DNA from: Eutreptiella sp. 'Long Island Sound 2002'
Taxonomy: Eukaryota > Euglenozoa > Euglenophyceae > Eutreptiales > Eutreptiaceae
Assembly (NCBI GenBank): GCA_964036045.1
Contig: OZ038384.1
Span: forward strand, 64,081,355 to 64,145,354
Reading direction: 5' to 3'
Length of the DNA: 64,000 nucleotides
Every line of letters begins with the position of its first letter. Positions within the stretch are counted from its first letter, which is position 1. Both the position numbers and the translations under genes were made by a program. The notes beneath the pieces were generated by a model. That model was not told where the DNA came from and made no database searches. It was given only the letters and a program-made list of their open reading frames with translations. Of the stretch, positions 11,443-23,680 are shown one piece after another.

Positions 11443-13980
11443 ATGCCTTCCAAGGAACCAAAATCTCGCACTCCGTCCTCCGCCACCTCACGGTCAAGCA
11501 GTGGTATCAAAAAAAATGCCGAGGGCAGTCACGGCAAATTCCCAAGTGCCCGTAACACCATTCTCTCCCTACTCGATCCTGAGCGTGTGTCTGCGACCAC
11601 GGCCGTTGACTCTCTATCCGTCGGTTCCCTTGCCTCCAACTCCTCCTCCATTCCGCTTCCATTCCCACCCATGGAACCCATTTCCCATGTTGGTTATAAA
11701 AAAAAAGACGACAACCAAAAAAAAGATGAAGTGCCTAAAGAAAGTGATGGCTTACAAAAAAATACGACATCCTCAAAAAAAAATGATTACTCAATCTTCG
11801 CAACCCCCGCTCCGCGCCCGCCTATTGATGGTCAAAAAAAAGTCCGGGAAAAAAATGAAATAAATGAAGGTGACTCACTTAACCAAAGTCGGGCTAGTGA
11901 CACCGCGTCGTCCCGTCCAAACGATATGCTATCCTTTCACGATTCTTTAGTCCACGATGGCCCAGGCGTTTCACCCGTTGAAGCCGGCCTCGAAGACTCT
12001 ACTTCGAATGCAAGTGCAAGGGACCTTGATGATCCAAGGCATGCCTTCACGTCTCCTTCCCCGAAGCACACTCCTCCCAAGCCTTCAAACATGAATAGTG
12101 ACAAAGGTCCGAATGAAGCATTGAGTGACGTAGTTATGTCTCCCAATCCCGAGTCCACCGTGCCTCAAGCGAAACACCTCGAACACAATCCCATAAAAGC
12201 CTTAGCGCAACGCTTCTTCCGCCCCCAAGGTGCCTTGCCAACGGGTTTCCCGGAACCCCGTTCAAGGTGGGAAAATTCCCGTCAAAGGCCAAAACCGTTT
12301 TTCAAAAATGGACATCCTCTCCTCGACTCCTACCGTCTATCACGACACCTCACCCCTCCCTCCCCCGGATCTCCTCGCCGCATTGGTCCCCACCCCACAA
12401 ATACTCCTTTTCCGTGATGGCCTCCCATACCGCGGATTTCTTCGGAGTTTTTCAATAGCCGACATGGCTAATTTTGAATGGCAAAAACTCATTGGTCTTG
12501 TTTCTTTTGCCATCCTCCCCAGCTTCTCCCCTTTTCAAGACGAACCGCCATTTTTTTCCCACCGCACCATCCTTAAGCAAATTGTTTCAATGCTTCGAGC
12601 CGCAAAAAAACAGGACAAGCCAACCACTTTTTGGCTCGCCTACCAAGCCCGCACAAACGTTGCGGATGTTGAACTCGCTGCCGTCCTAGATAGGAGGATA
12701 GACCTTGTACCCTCCCTGAGTTTTCTTTGGCTTTCAGTCGTTTGCCAAGTGGTACACATGGGCGTGCCAATCTCCCGACACTTACAATGTCTCCACCGCA
12801 CCAAGCCCCTTCGACCAACCCCTTGTCATATTACAACTCACTTCATTCCCCCTACCCAAGAACCACATTCTGCAAACCATCGGGTATTTTCCTCGAAATG
12901 TAGACTCCGCTGAACCGGTCGCCTCCCACGTGCACACACCTCAGTCCACTCTTTTCCAAATTCGTGTCGATGTCCCAATAGACATCACACGTGAGGTTGA
13001 CGGTGTCGAGGTCAAGTGGCACATTTCTGGGTCGTTGCCACGAATGTTGATGCTAAATGGCCTCAACCCCGATGACACCTCCACCATTTTGAAAGAACTC
13101 ACGATCCCCCGCATCACCAAAACGTTTTGGCCGGTAATTGTGAACTCCGCCCCAGAAGGATATAAAAGTTTCGATTTTTTCGTCCCCTTCGATGTTTTGG
13201 GGAACTTTTATGATGAACAACCGGCGTTGATGGACATGGGGGTGTCCATCGGGCTCCTTGACAAGTCAGTCAAGGAGTCCTCCCTTTTCATCACCAATCA
13301 ACCCCGCTCTCAAAAGGGAGGACCTCGCCGCCGCAAGCCCCCCGCCGACGAAGTGCGCACAGCAATTGAAATGAACCCCGCCCTCTACCGGAAATTTGCG
13401 TTTCTTGTGCTGCTGAATCGCCCTGACGTGTTGGGCATGGTCCATGACCCAATGCTGATTCAGCCGGCAGTACAAGAAATTGAAAACCTCGGCGAGATGA
13501 TTTGTGTCTCGGCCCACACAAACAACCGAGTGTTTGCGAAAGATTTTTCCCGTGAAGTCAATCCACCCTACTACCGTGAGGTTCCCCCCCACCATCGACA
13601 TACGAGATGTCGTAAAATCCGCCGCCACCTTTGGACCGGTTGACGGCCACCAAATTTTTCAGCAGTCAGGCCTGGTAATGATCAAGTACCAAGCCCACCA
13701 GTCGGCCCTCACATCCTACGGAGCCACCCTCCCTGGCCCGGTGTACTTCACTTCCGGCAGCTCCGAAAAGGATGTACAAATGTCCATCACCGACAGGTTG
13801 GAGCAAGTGCGCCTAGCCTCGCTCCCCAGCCCCAGACTCAATGAACCAAACCTGGCGGCCGCCTCAGACCCGTTTGGTGCACTCTCCATCCCTGACATTC
13901 ACTCCACCACCCTTCCATCCCCTCATCCCTCTGCCCCCCCTTCTGAGTCCACCACCTCTTCATTTCTCCCTCCGCCATGA
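11443..13980 (+). pseudogene. LINE ORF1 with RRM-like domain, frameshifted
   Basis: I take the ATG at 11443, the first in this frame after the GTG-opened upstream extension. The N-terminal third is Ser/Pro/Lys-rich and low in structure, with AAAAAA runs coding lysine. Three frame changes are needed (about 12250-12300, 12725 and 13560) to keep protein-like sequence. The middle has blocks such as FWLAYQARTNVADVELAAVL, then WHISGSLPRMLMLNGL and FDFFVPFDVLGNFYDEQPAL. The last block reads TVRFPP, then a helix IDIRDVVKSA, then GLVMIKYQAHQSALTSY: the beta-alpha-beta-beta spacing of an RNA recognition motif, common in LINE ORF1 proteins. The RRM assignment is by pattern only. Confidence 0.68.
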
Positions 13981-16900
13981 ATGGGACACACTCACTACGT
14001 GCCTCTGGAGCTACGGCCCGACAGGTGCTGAAAATACCCAGCAGACGCAAATGCCAACAGACGTACACGTGAGCAATACCTCAGGTTTACGCCATGACAC
14101 AGCCTGCAAAATTTTGCGGAGCGACCTCATGTGTTTCCTCAGGCTCCGGGATACACCACCCACCCCCACGGCATTCACCGCCCCGACACTACGCAATCTC
14201 CTCTCCTCCCACTCCTACTCAATGCATGCATTTCACAATTGGTCTGCGATTTGCGTTGGTACCCATCGTTTAGTCAATGCCCTGCGAGCCGCAGCATGCT
14301 ACGCAACGCTCCAACTTGTGCTCCGCCTCCTATACATCCCGCACTTTCTCAGAACTGCACCCTAAAGCCATGACACCAGGGTATCCCCTTTGTGCGGCTC
14401 ACCACGTAGTGCGCCACGACATCCACTTGCCCTGCCCCACAGCACGTCCGCACTTCGCACAACCCTACCACAATCAACCCCCCTGCTGCAGCCACCCTCC
14501 ATTGTCCCAGGGCCGCCTTTCCAGACGTGCACCTCACTGCCTTCGCCCACCAACGCAGCCCCATCCCAGGCAGGCCCTGTGATTGATACTACCGATAATA
14601 ACGCCAATGTCACACAAACAGTGCATTCTGCTACCCCCCCCCCAATCCATACCTGCACCCCGGTCACCAGATAAGACTGCCTCCACTCCTTCATCCCCGC
14701 CCCCCCCGTCCTCAACACCGCCAAATACACACAATGAACCGCCCCCTCCCCTGTTCAGAGCACCACCCACTGGAAATGCCCTTTCCCACGCGTCCCTGAA
14801 CGTTGGCGGGCCGGATATTACCCCCAATAGGTTGTGCCATCTTCTGAATGGATTCACCACTGCCCCCCACACAATTAGCATACAAGAATTCAAACCTACC
14901 GCTACACACCATGTGAAGGAGTACGAAAGGGTTGCAATGTTTTGGAAATATCACCTACTATACAGCGCCCCCACATCGAAAAACGGTGTTGCACTTTTCA
15001 TACACACCCCAATCTCTCCAATAGCCCCAGCGCTCACCGTACACATACCTGGCATACTCATCTCCACACAGCTGCATCTCCACCCTGACCCCTTGATCGC
15101 CCCACTGAGGATTGCCTCATATTACGGCCCCCATACCATAACAGGAAAACGTCGATGCGAACCAGTCCTCAACTCCCTCCTCCGGGAGGCATGTATCATT
15201 CTCGGCGACTACAACTGCACCACCCATCACTCTCACGCCACCACTCTCACATCTAATCTCTGGCCCTGGCTCATAGCCAAGGAGCGGTCGGGTGCCCTGA
15301 GTGATCTACTCCTACCCTTCACCACCTCCACCCCATATACGCGGGTTAGGCGATATGCTGGTACTAAAAGCTACATTGACCGTGCTTATGGTACCCGTTT
15401 GTACCAAGCCTGCTACAGCCCCTCATCTGCCGAAGTGGTAGATTTTTCTAAAGTGCATGGGTCTTCAGATCATGACCCAATTATCATCCGCTCCATTCCC
15501 TGGACCACCCCCCAGATACCTGAACCCAGATGTGCACAGTGGAACCGCCGTGACCTGCACAAATTCCGTTCCCTCATGGAACACTCTGTGCATGACCTAC
15601 AGACCCCCACCAGCTTTCACGATGTGGAGTCCACGTACCACACCCTTGTACAGCATATGCTCCACGCAATGCGCACGGTAAACTCTGCCAAGACAGCCCT
15701 CCAGACCAATTCCACAGATATTTCTGACAGGCACCAGGTGGTCAAGCAGCTGACCCGGCAGGCCAAGCGTCGGTCCAAAGTGTTCTGGCGACGTATCAAA
15801 CACACCCTGCTTACTCCTCCTGCTCCCTCCACCCTCCCCGTACCCTCCCGCAAGATACAGCGCATTCTCCAGCGTAACTCCCCCTGGAGTGCACGTGCAT
15901 CTGAGCTTATCACCCCCCAGCCCTTACTGCCTGACCCCCCCCCCCCTCTGTGGAGGAACTCCGCATTCTGGCGAAGTCCTCACAGAAAAAGTCCCCTGGA
16001 CCCAATGGCGTGCCCCCCTATTTGATTGCTGTCCTCCCAGATGCTGCCTTCTCCATAGTACATCAGTGCCTCACACTGTGTTATGATGTTGGAGACATCC
16101 CCCACAGCTGGCTTGTATCAGAGACCCTGTGCATTTTAGAAGGTAAAGGTTCCCGGGGGGATCCTGATAGGTGGCGACCCATTGCCATTAGCAATTCGGT
16201 GTACCAGCTGCTCATGCGATGGATCTATAAAAAACTGTATCCCCTCCTCTCTCCACAACTTCACCCGCGCCAGTTTGGTGGGCGACGAGGCGTCTCAACT
16301 GCCCATGCCACACAAACCTTTTTTGATGACATTGACAATGGCACCAGTTGGGAATCCATCTTTACCTTTGACATGTATCATGCCTTCGACAGTCCACCAA
16401 AAATACTCATCAGGGATGTACTCCAACGCATGGGGACCCCCACCAAGTTACTGCTTTTAATTTCCACGGTACTTGAGCACGGGTCCACATACATCAGGGG
16501 TACACCGGATGAAATTTTCGGTACTACCCACGGCGTGAAACAGGGGTGCCCCATTTCCTGATTCCTTTTTGTCATTGTTTTCGAAATTCCTCTACGCTAC
16601 ATACACTCCCACAATATACTTTTCTCCGCCTATGTTGACGACATCTCCACCCCCGTTGCACATACGGATGGTCCCAGAGTCGCCTCCATTGTCCAAACTG
16701 GCCTCAACCTGATCGGGTGCCAACTGAACGTTAAAAAAAGTGAGTCCCTCCCTGTTTCTCCACACTGTACTCCCCCCCCCATGCTCCCCAAGTATTCACA
16801 TCCGCCCTCACCCCTGCAGGTCTCCGCTGATTTCTGGGTCCCAGAGAGCTGTTCAACGTGGCCAGACTGGGCAGACTCCACCGAGTACCCCATGGCCAAG

Positions 16901-18477
16901 GTATCTCACCTCATGCACTTGGGACATCCCATCCCAAAAAACTTCGATGTCAGCCATGCTTTCCAGCTGATCTTTAGACAACTACAGGCCCAGCTCGCGG
17001 AGCTTAACGCCCTCCCCTCTCAGTCACTTGACAGAATACTGGTAGCCAACACATTGATCCTTCCCCGCCTGCTTTATCGATGTGAATGCCTCCCCCTATC
17101 TGCCGACCAGCTGAATCCAATGATCCAAGCCATTGAAAGATATGTGCTTGGAGTCGCGGGGTTACCCTCCCTTCTGGCCAAGAAAACACTGTATACCCAC
17201 CATACTCATGGCTTGGTATTACGCTACTTTGCTGTTCTACAGCCCACCCGCATACTTGACTCCCTGCACACCAACCCACACCTCTTCCACCTCAGCACCC
17301 AATCAATATTTCCCTTATCCCCCTGGCGTCTCTTCGCCACTGCCATCGCCCTGCTTGGCCCCCCCCGCGTCTCCCCCATGATCCCCCTCCCCGTCTCATG
17401 GGGAGCGAAACGCGCCTTGCGGGGTGCCTCCACAGTGATCACCAGATCTGGGATCACAGCATACATCCTGCCTGGACCCAACCCCCCCCCAGACTGCACC
17501 TACACTGATGGCAGTCGACTTGGTACCCCCCCTGCCTCAGGCGCGTGTGCACTCCTCCCCGATGGGCGCATAGTCGTCTGCCGCGTCCCTGGTCCCCCCA
17601 ACTCGTACAAGGCAGAGGTTATTGGCATCCTCCTTGGTTCAGAATTTTCCCCCCCTCATCCAAAATCAAGGTTGACTGCAAGGGCGCTATCTCCTCCACC
17701 ACAGGAGACAGGCGCCCTCTACGCTATGCTCATTATGTCCAGCTGGCTAGGAAGTCCATCCAAAGCAAATGCCATGCGGTAGAATGGATTGAAGGTCACA
17801 CGGGCCACCTAATCCAGGAACGATCCGATGAGTTCGCCAAGTACGGCTCCACTCTCCCCCTCCCCCCCCCTGCCAAACCCTCCTCCCCGTGGAACGTCGT
17901 CCACCACGGCGAACTCATGTCCCCCCCACACAAGGTCTGGACACACGACCTTTTTCCTACACACACACACGAAAATTTCCATTCTTCCTCATGGCGATCA
18001 CTTAAATATCGTCGCTTGGCGTGGCATAAGTGGCTCTTTGGCCTCCAGACCCGACTGGGGTACAGCCACTATGCAACCTTCTGGAAAGATGATGTGGCCC
18101 CGACCCCCTGCCCCCACTGTGCCCTCAGACACAACATGAGCGTCCACGGGTATATAGCACACTGCTCGCCCGCGCACCCACTCGTCCATGCGTGGACAAC
18201 TGCATGGCCCGTCTCCTCCACTCCCATCAGATGGCGATCCACTGCCCACAAACGTGACCTCAGGATCACTGGGCGCCTTGCAATTCCGATTTCGCTTTTT
18301 CGTGCCCTGAGCGCTGCCCACGGTGGCCCCAGGGCAGCCAGAAAAATAGTGTATAAGTGGCAGGAGAGCGTGATGGATAAAGTGACTGATGCCCTGTCTG
18401 ACTGCATCCCAGCCCCATCGTCCAAGCCCAATCCATTTACCCCATCTGATTGGAATGTCACCTCCCGTCCAGTTTGA
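13978..18477 (+). pseudogene. LINE ORF2: endonuclease, RT, RNase H, zinc motif
   Basis: From about 14583 the plus strand encodes an APE-type endonuclease with the blocks SLNVGG, IQEFKP, ILGDYNCT, SYIDRAYGT and SSDHDPIII. RT follows: RWRPIAISNSVYQLLMRW, FGGRRGVSTAHA, FTFDMYHAFDS, GVKQGCPIS and catalytic AYVDDIS near 16630-16650. RNase H shows CTYTDGSRLG at about 17500 and EWIEGHTG with DEFAKYG at about 17790-17840. A CPHC...H...HC motif near 18105-18170 ends the protein. A frame change sits in the C run at about 15936-15948, a TGA at 16559-16561 between RT blocks, and another frame change near 17650. The 13978-14582 prefix is Pro/His-rich with stops and no clear domain. Confidence 0.88.
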
Positions 18478-19310
18478 TTCCCCTGCTGTACCCCCCCCCC
18501 CCCACTGCTCAGCACCCCCTGCCTCTGACTTCCCCCCCTGATATACACCACCTTGTCTCTCTGCAGGGTTCAACACAGAGCCGTGAACGAAGAGAAGGCA
18601 ATCTCCACAGCATGCCCCTCTCTTAAACTAACATATGGCATGCGTGCGTTGCCATCAGGGCACCACAGGAACGTCAGCACAGGCACTGTCATCATCAACA
18701 TCACTGTGTTTACTGTTCTCAGTCTCTTGCTTTGCCCACCACTGCATGATGCCCTCATCATCCTGGTGCTGATTTTTGGTGGGAAAAAAAAAACCCATAC
18801 TCCCTTTTGCCCCATGCACCGACCCCCCCCCCTCTACAGGTCCCTGCGACAGCCCCATGGATCAAGAGTGAACAGCCACTGCAGCTCACCCCGAGGTGAT
18901 ACGGGGCAGAAAAATATAAGGGTCACAGACCAAAGGGAGAGCACCCCCCCCCCCCTACACCCAGACCACTGCATGGATCCGCTGTATGTCCACTTTCTGC
19001 CCGATCTCCCTCCCTCCTCCACCATTACCCTCCTCATTCTCTGGGACTCACAGCACTGGCCACTGCCTGAATGCATGGTACCCCCACTGGCTGTCTTGGC
19101 CTCAGGGCCCACAGCACGGGGCGATCACCCGCATTATGCCACCTTGTTTAATTACATCTTTCTCAGCACGTACCTCCTCCGCAAGGCCCCCCCATACACT
19201 GACCCCTGACCCTCGGGGATGTGGGTGAATGGCTGTATGATGGGCTGGCCCTTTCCTGATTGGAACTCTGCACAAAGGACTCAAGGCATGTGTTTTCAAA
19301 AAAAAAAAAA
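18478..19310 (+). other. LINE 3' untranslated region and A tail
   Basis: No domain is recognisable between the ORF2 stop and the terminal A run. The stretch is rich in C runs of 8-14 bases and ends in 14 A residues immediately before the right target site duplication, as expected for reverse transcription primed at the target. Confidence 0.75.
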
Positions 19311-19330
19311 GGAAAGTTGATTCGTGCATA
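19311..19330. repeat. target site duplication, right copy (20 bp)
   Basis: Exact match to 11179-11198. It defines the LINE right end. Confidence 0.9.
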
Positions 19331-19790
19331 GGGAAGCACGTAGGTCCACTCGAAAGAGGTCAAATCAAGTGCGGGGATGTCGAAGTCGAAAATCTGATTT
19401 CGACATCCTGAAAAATTCGGATCAAGGTTGCGAGTGTAAAATGTGATAATTGCGGATGCATCAATGCAATTCCTGAAGACTTTAGAGTCTTCGTCACGGA
19501 CTGCGCTAAAATATCTGTATATAACAGTTAAACTGGCGGTTACGCTAAAGTTCCGAACTAACAGCCAGCTGTCAAAACAGTGAGTATCAGAACGGAAGCG
19601 TAAAAATTGACGGAAACAATATGAAAATAAAACCCTGTTGATTCCTGATATTCTGATATATAAATCTCCGCTGGCGGCGCATCGGTTGCCGATGCGGGGT
19701 TTTACGGCACGGAACACGCTCCCGCCGGGCTCGCACCGGGCGTCAACGGGCGTCTTCCCTTCCGTACATGGGGTTAGTGGACCGGAGACC
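19331..19790 (+). other. enterobacterial-looking segment with Ash/Icd-like frame
   Basis: Composition and word use differ sharply from both sides. A perfect 10-bp-arm hairpin (19375-19408) is followed by AT-rich sequence and then by a frame from 19638 reading PLAAHRLPMRGFTARNTLPP, which I recognise as close to the phage Ash / host division inhibitor Icd-like family of enterobacterial satellite prophages. The matching part seems to end near 19770-19790, where sequence of the neighbouring Ty3-like element takes over. It may be natural transfer, a cloning or assembly chimera, or chance similarity. The family call is from memory and unverified. No complete bacterial gene is present. Confidence 0.4.
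19375..19408. repeat. short hairpin
   Basis: GGATGTCGAA at 19375-19384 pairs with TTCGACATCC at 19399-19408 over a 14-base loop. No T run follows, so I do not call it a terminator. Confidence 0.6.
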
Positions 19791-20315
19791 GGTTGTTTGC
19801 CCTACCCTAGCCATGGGGTCCTGGGGCATAACTCCCTCCAAAACCCTAAAGCCCAAGTCGTAGTTACTAAAACTCGGCTTCAAGTTGACAATAGGTGCTG
19901 CGAAGTAAAACCAGAACCAAGTAATATTCAAAGTACCTTCCAACCATGAATTAACCAAAACAATTTGGAAACCCCAGACTCCCGGGTTTTCTTGATATGT
20001 GGTTCCCTCCAACTCAACTCCCTCCGGAACTTGTCTTAACTCCAGGACGTCTCGTTATGCCAGTCGTATCCACCTGTAAAAACTGCTCAATACTTGACCT
20101 TCAAACTCCCTTTTTGATGGTTTCCCATTCCGTTGAGCTGACGTTTTTGGCGCCGCGCCCAACTCAGTTCTCAGTGCGCGGCAGTCCCTCGAAAATATCC
20201 ACGTCGACCCATAAAGGTTTGGAAGTTCTTCCATGCCATAAACTTCGTTTGTCTGCATATTTTCTATACTGCTGTGGTTGATTAGCAGATGACGTGAATT
20301 TCTGCAGCTTTTCAA
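19743..20315 (-). CDS. unknown frame downstream of chromovirus integrase
   Basis: Two minus-strand frames (20315-20055 and 20012-19743) read as protein-like sequence, with motifs such as NLYGSTWIFSRDCRALRTEL and WGFQIVLVNSWLEGTLNITW and a hydrophobic patch FWFYFAAPIVNL. They lie after the chromodomain in the same direction. I do not recognise a family. They could be an extra 3' ORF of the element or a fragment of something else. The left end overlaps the bacterial-looking segment, which makes its boundary uncertain. Confidence 0.3.
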
Positions 20316-20497
20316 CTTGGTTAGCCAGTGGAAGCGTCAAAAGCATGAACGGAACTTGGAAGTACTATCTCCCTCCTCTGTCTCTTGTAACTTGCTCAAG
20401 GTAACCAGTTCTCTGTCACACCACCAAGTGTAGTTCTTCCTGGCCGTTGCCGTTTGCTTCCGCGCTGCTGTGAAACCTTCTTAGAACTTACCTTTCC

Positions 20498-21388
20498 TTA
20501 TTCCTCGTTGTCCGTGATAGTGTCTTCCTGCGATTCCTCCACGATTGACTTCTTCTTTAAGGTGCTGCTGATCTGCCGAGCTTGCCGTAGCGCTGTGTCA
20601 AAGCGAGGTGTGTGTGCCAAACAGTAATCAACGAAGATATGCTTGAGTCTACCATCGTCGGGAACAAATGCTCTCGGCGGCTCCCATGTTACCTCCGATG
20701 TACTGTAACCTTCCCACTGTGTCAGGAACCGCCAGCCTTGCCGGTATTGTCCTCTCAGAATTTGCTCAACATGATAAGCTCCAATTCTCTGCATCTCCGT
20801 CTGAATGTAGAATGGTATGTCCTGCTCATTTGCCACAATGTCCTGATCATCAGCCAGCGCTGCGCGCTCAACGTCCTTCAGCATCTCTGCGTCTCCTTCT
20901 TCAATCGTGTCCCCATCATAGTCGTCAACCAGCTCAAATGGGAAGCGCTTCACGACCTCAAATGCCACAGGTACTTCTCCGCCCAACGTGGGACTTCAAC
21001 GCGCTGTAATTCAACCACTGCTGGCTCCAGTGACCAGGTAAGGTCCATACCACATAATATCCTTCGATCCACCTTTAGGTACCTCCAATTGTTTAAACCT
21101 CTTTCTGCTCACGAGTACATAGTCCCCCCCGTTGAAAACTGCAGATTTCCTCCTTCTTTTGCTGCGCTCAAACCGACTCGCTCTTCCTTTCCTGAAATGG
21201 GCTTGCACTACTTGTGCAATTTTGTTCTGTTCCTTGACCCAGTCTTGTACTTGCACATTGCGTTCATGTGGAAAGGGTAGGTCCAAACGTAGTGTAGGCC
21301 TCTCATGGAAAACGTCTCCTCGTGAGTATCCAGATTTCCCTCTCTGTTTGTGATTCATACACATGACTACGTAGTCGTTCAATTGCAC
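20498..21388 (-). pseudogene. pol: integrase C-terminus with chromodomain
   Basis: The first part (21388-21011) has the integrase GPY/F-like end, VLVSRKRFKQLEVPKGG followed by MWYGPYLVTGASSG, after a Lys/Arg-rich region. The second part (20986-20498) carries a clear chromodomain: YHVEQILRGQYRQGWRFLTQ, then WEGYSTSEVTWEPPRAFV, with the aromatic residues Y, W and W in their usual places. Chromodomains direct integration to marked chromatin. The two parts are in different frames. Confidence 0.85.
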
Positions 21389-22120
21389 CTAATTGCTCAT
21401 TTTGATACTCTGCCTCAGGATACGCAGCTCTTCTTGGTACTCATCATTCATCCTTTCACATTGTCTGTTGGATCGAGGGGGATAAGGTTGTGAAAAAGAA
21501 ACTTCAACACCCATTGCAGCGAATACATTGCGGTACCAGCCATAGTCCCCTTTGAAGCGAATATCCTTGTCACTGTGAATGCGTACACGGGGACCATATA
21601 AACGAATCCAATGATGTCTGATGAGGTTCAGCACGCCATCTCAATCAACATTCTTCTTGCAAGGTACCACTTGACAGAAAGCGCTCAGAGCGTCCACAAT
21701 CATCAAGGCATAGTCGTAGTAATGACAGTTTGATCTGTCAATGAAGTCAACATACAGCAGTGCATTGACCATGTGTGGAAGAGGCAAGACACCAAGTCAA
21801 CCTCGGTCACCGGGTCGGTTCCGCTTGCTCGTGACGCACCCCTTGCATGTTCTGTGCATGTGCTGAATTTTCTGTGTCAACTCTGTGTCAGGTACGCGAG
21901 TGTGGAACATCTTCTCGGAGGCGCAAAGCCAGGAATCCGGTCCAGGATGACCTACAACATCATGAGTCCACTGCAACGCTGCCCCCAACGCTTTCCTGGG
22001 TATGCATGTTTGCACTTCCTTCCGAAGGATCCCACTCGAAGATAATGACCAAAGCTCCTCGTCAACCAGGGCATAAGATCCGGCGCCTAGGGCTTTCAAA
22101 ATGACTCCATATTCTTCCAA
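21389..22120 (-). pseudogene. pol: integrase zinc finger and catalytic core
   Basis: Minus-strand 22120-21797 contains the H-x3-H and C-x2-C halves of the HHCC finger (HDVVGH ... RTCKGC). The next frame has YVDFIDRS (first catalytic D, about 21750), then HSDKDIRFKGDYGWY (second D, about 21565) and SNRQCERMNDEYQEELR (catalytic E, about 21450). All three residues of the DDE triad are thus present, but stops and frame changes separate them. Confidence 0.84.
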
Positions 22121-22310
22121 ATGGTCAGACTTCTGTAGAGAATGTCAAGCTCAGCTTTGCTCATTGTGAGGTCCAAGTGTACGTCCCCTTTCTGGAAGGC
22201 CTCTCAAGAGAGAGCTTCGGAGCTTGCAGAAATCTTCTCGTCGAAATTCTCACGCGATAGCCAATCACATAACTCATTTCTCAAGCCCGGCACCCTCTAG
22301 ATATTGACCT

Positions 22311-23680
22311 TCAGCTCTGCAAGAAATGTCCACCAACGCCTGAGCATTCCGTTTTCAGGAGTGGCTTCTTTGAGAAAAGTCTCCGTGGACTCCTGGTCAC
22401 ACAACCACACCACTGATTTGCTGCCAAACAGTCGGCTTTTTCCCGGAAAAACCAAATTTCTGAGAGCAATTCACGCTCATGAGTGCTGTAATTAGCCCTC
22501 GTTGAGGACCATTTCCAGTTCCAATGCTCAATTGGTACAGGGTGGTATTCCTGCGGATAATAGTTGTGCTTTAGCGACCCATCACGATTGACACCAACTG
22601 TACGCAATTCATCTGCTAGTCATTTTGCAGCTGCTCGTAGAAATCGCTGCCAGTGCAGAACAGTGCCTCAACCTTCCACAACAGACGCATCAGTGATGAC
22701 CACAAACTCGCTTTCAGGCGCAGGTGTGCCCAGTAGCCTTAAAGAGCTCAGTTTTTCCATGATCTCTTCAAATTGAGCTTCATGTTCAGGAGTCCACTTC
22801 CATGGTACAGGTTTTTGGTCAAATCAGTGCGGAGGTGGCTACTGTACGTGAAAGTTGGGATGTGTCTCCTGTAAAAGTTACAGGACCCCAGGAAAGCCCT
22901 GATGTCCTTGACGACACGGGTCTTGGCATCTCTGATGGTCGCCTTCCAAATGGGGGCCACATTATTCTTCGCTGGTCTCCACCATTTCCAGCTGACTTGA
23001 AAACCCAAATACTGAATTTTGTCCTGCCTAAAATCGCATGTCTCCAACTTCACGCGGGTATTGCATTCCTCAGAAGTGCGCAAAATTTCCTCCACCAAGC
23101 GTAAGTGATCATCAGCGTCATCAGTTCCCAATAAGACATCGTCTATATAGACTTTAATGACTGCTTCCTTTTTCAACAGTGCTTGCACCGTCGGTTTCAG
23201 CTTCATACGGGCCACCACCTGGTTCATGAGCTCCTAGGAAGTTGCCGGAGCGTTCGTCAAACCAAAAGGCATTACTTCCCATTTGAACACTTGGCTGTTA
23301 GGTGCAATAAACACTGACAGATCGTGCCCTCTTTTTGTGAGCTCCACTTGCCAGAAACGACTGCGCTTATCCAATTGGAATTGGTAACAGCAATGAGCAG
23401 CTCTTTCCAGCGCTTTCTTCAAACTTTGTAGGCTTCCTGAATGCTTCTTGGTGAGCTTATTCAGCCTCCCATAGTGGACAACCAACCTTTTGGCGTGGCT
23501 CCCTTGTTCGTCAACCAGGAAACAAGGCGAGCAATGCTTTGGATACTCCGTCTGCTCATATTTCTCAGCTAGGTTGGTCGCGATGCATTCAGTGATCTGA
23601 CGCATAATTTCCTCATTGTTGGCCTTGCTAGCTGGAAATGGCTTTGATCGCACTTTGGTATTTTTATGTTCATCCAACAA
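22311..23680 (-). pseudogene. pol: Ty3/Gypsy reverse transcriptase and RNase H
   Basis: RT blocks in order on the minus strand: HCSPCFLVDEQGS, RLVVHYGRLNKLTKKHSGS, FQLDKRSRFWQVELTKRGHD, FKWEVMPFGLTNAPATS, catalytic VYIDDVLLGTDD (about 23150), then IRAFLGSCNFYRRHIPTFTY. RNase H residues follow, with a block YSTHERELLSEIWFFREKAD at about 22480. A stop at 23231-23233 splits the RT. The HYGRL block would be DYG in active relatives, so a catalytic aspartate region also looks altered. Confidence 0.87.

Larger units (their letters stand above)
11199..19310 (+). mobile_element. LINE (APE-type endonuclease, RT, RNase H), about 8.1 kb
   Basis: Exact 20-bp duplications flank the element and its 3' end is a 14-base A run (19297-19310). 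Two ORF regions are present. ORF1 has a low-complexity N-terminus and an RRM-like C-terminus; ORF2 has exonuclease-endonuclease-phosphatase, RT, RNase H and a terminal Cys/His motif. RNase H downstream of RT together with an N-terminal APE-type endonuclease suggests the broad I/R1/Tad group. Several frameshifts, mostly in C runs, and one TGA interrupt the frames. The 5' end lies inside an inverted copy of the target. Confidence 0.9.
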
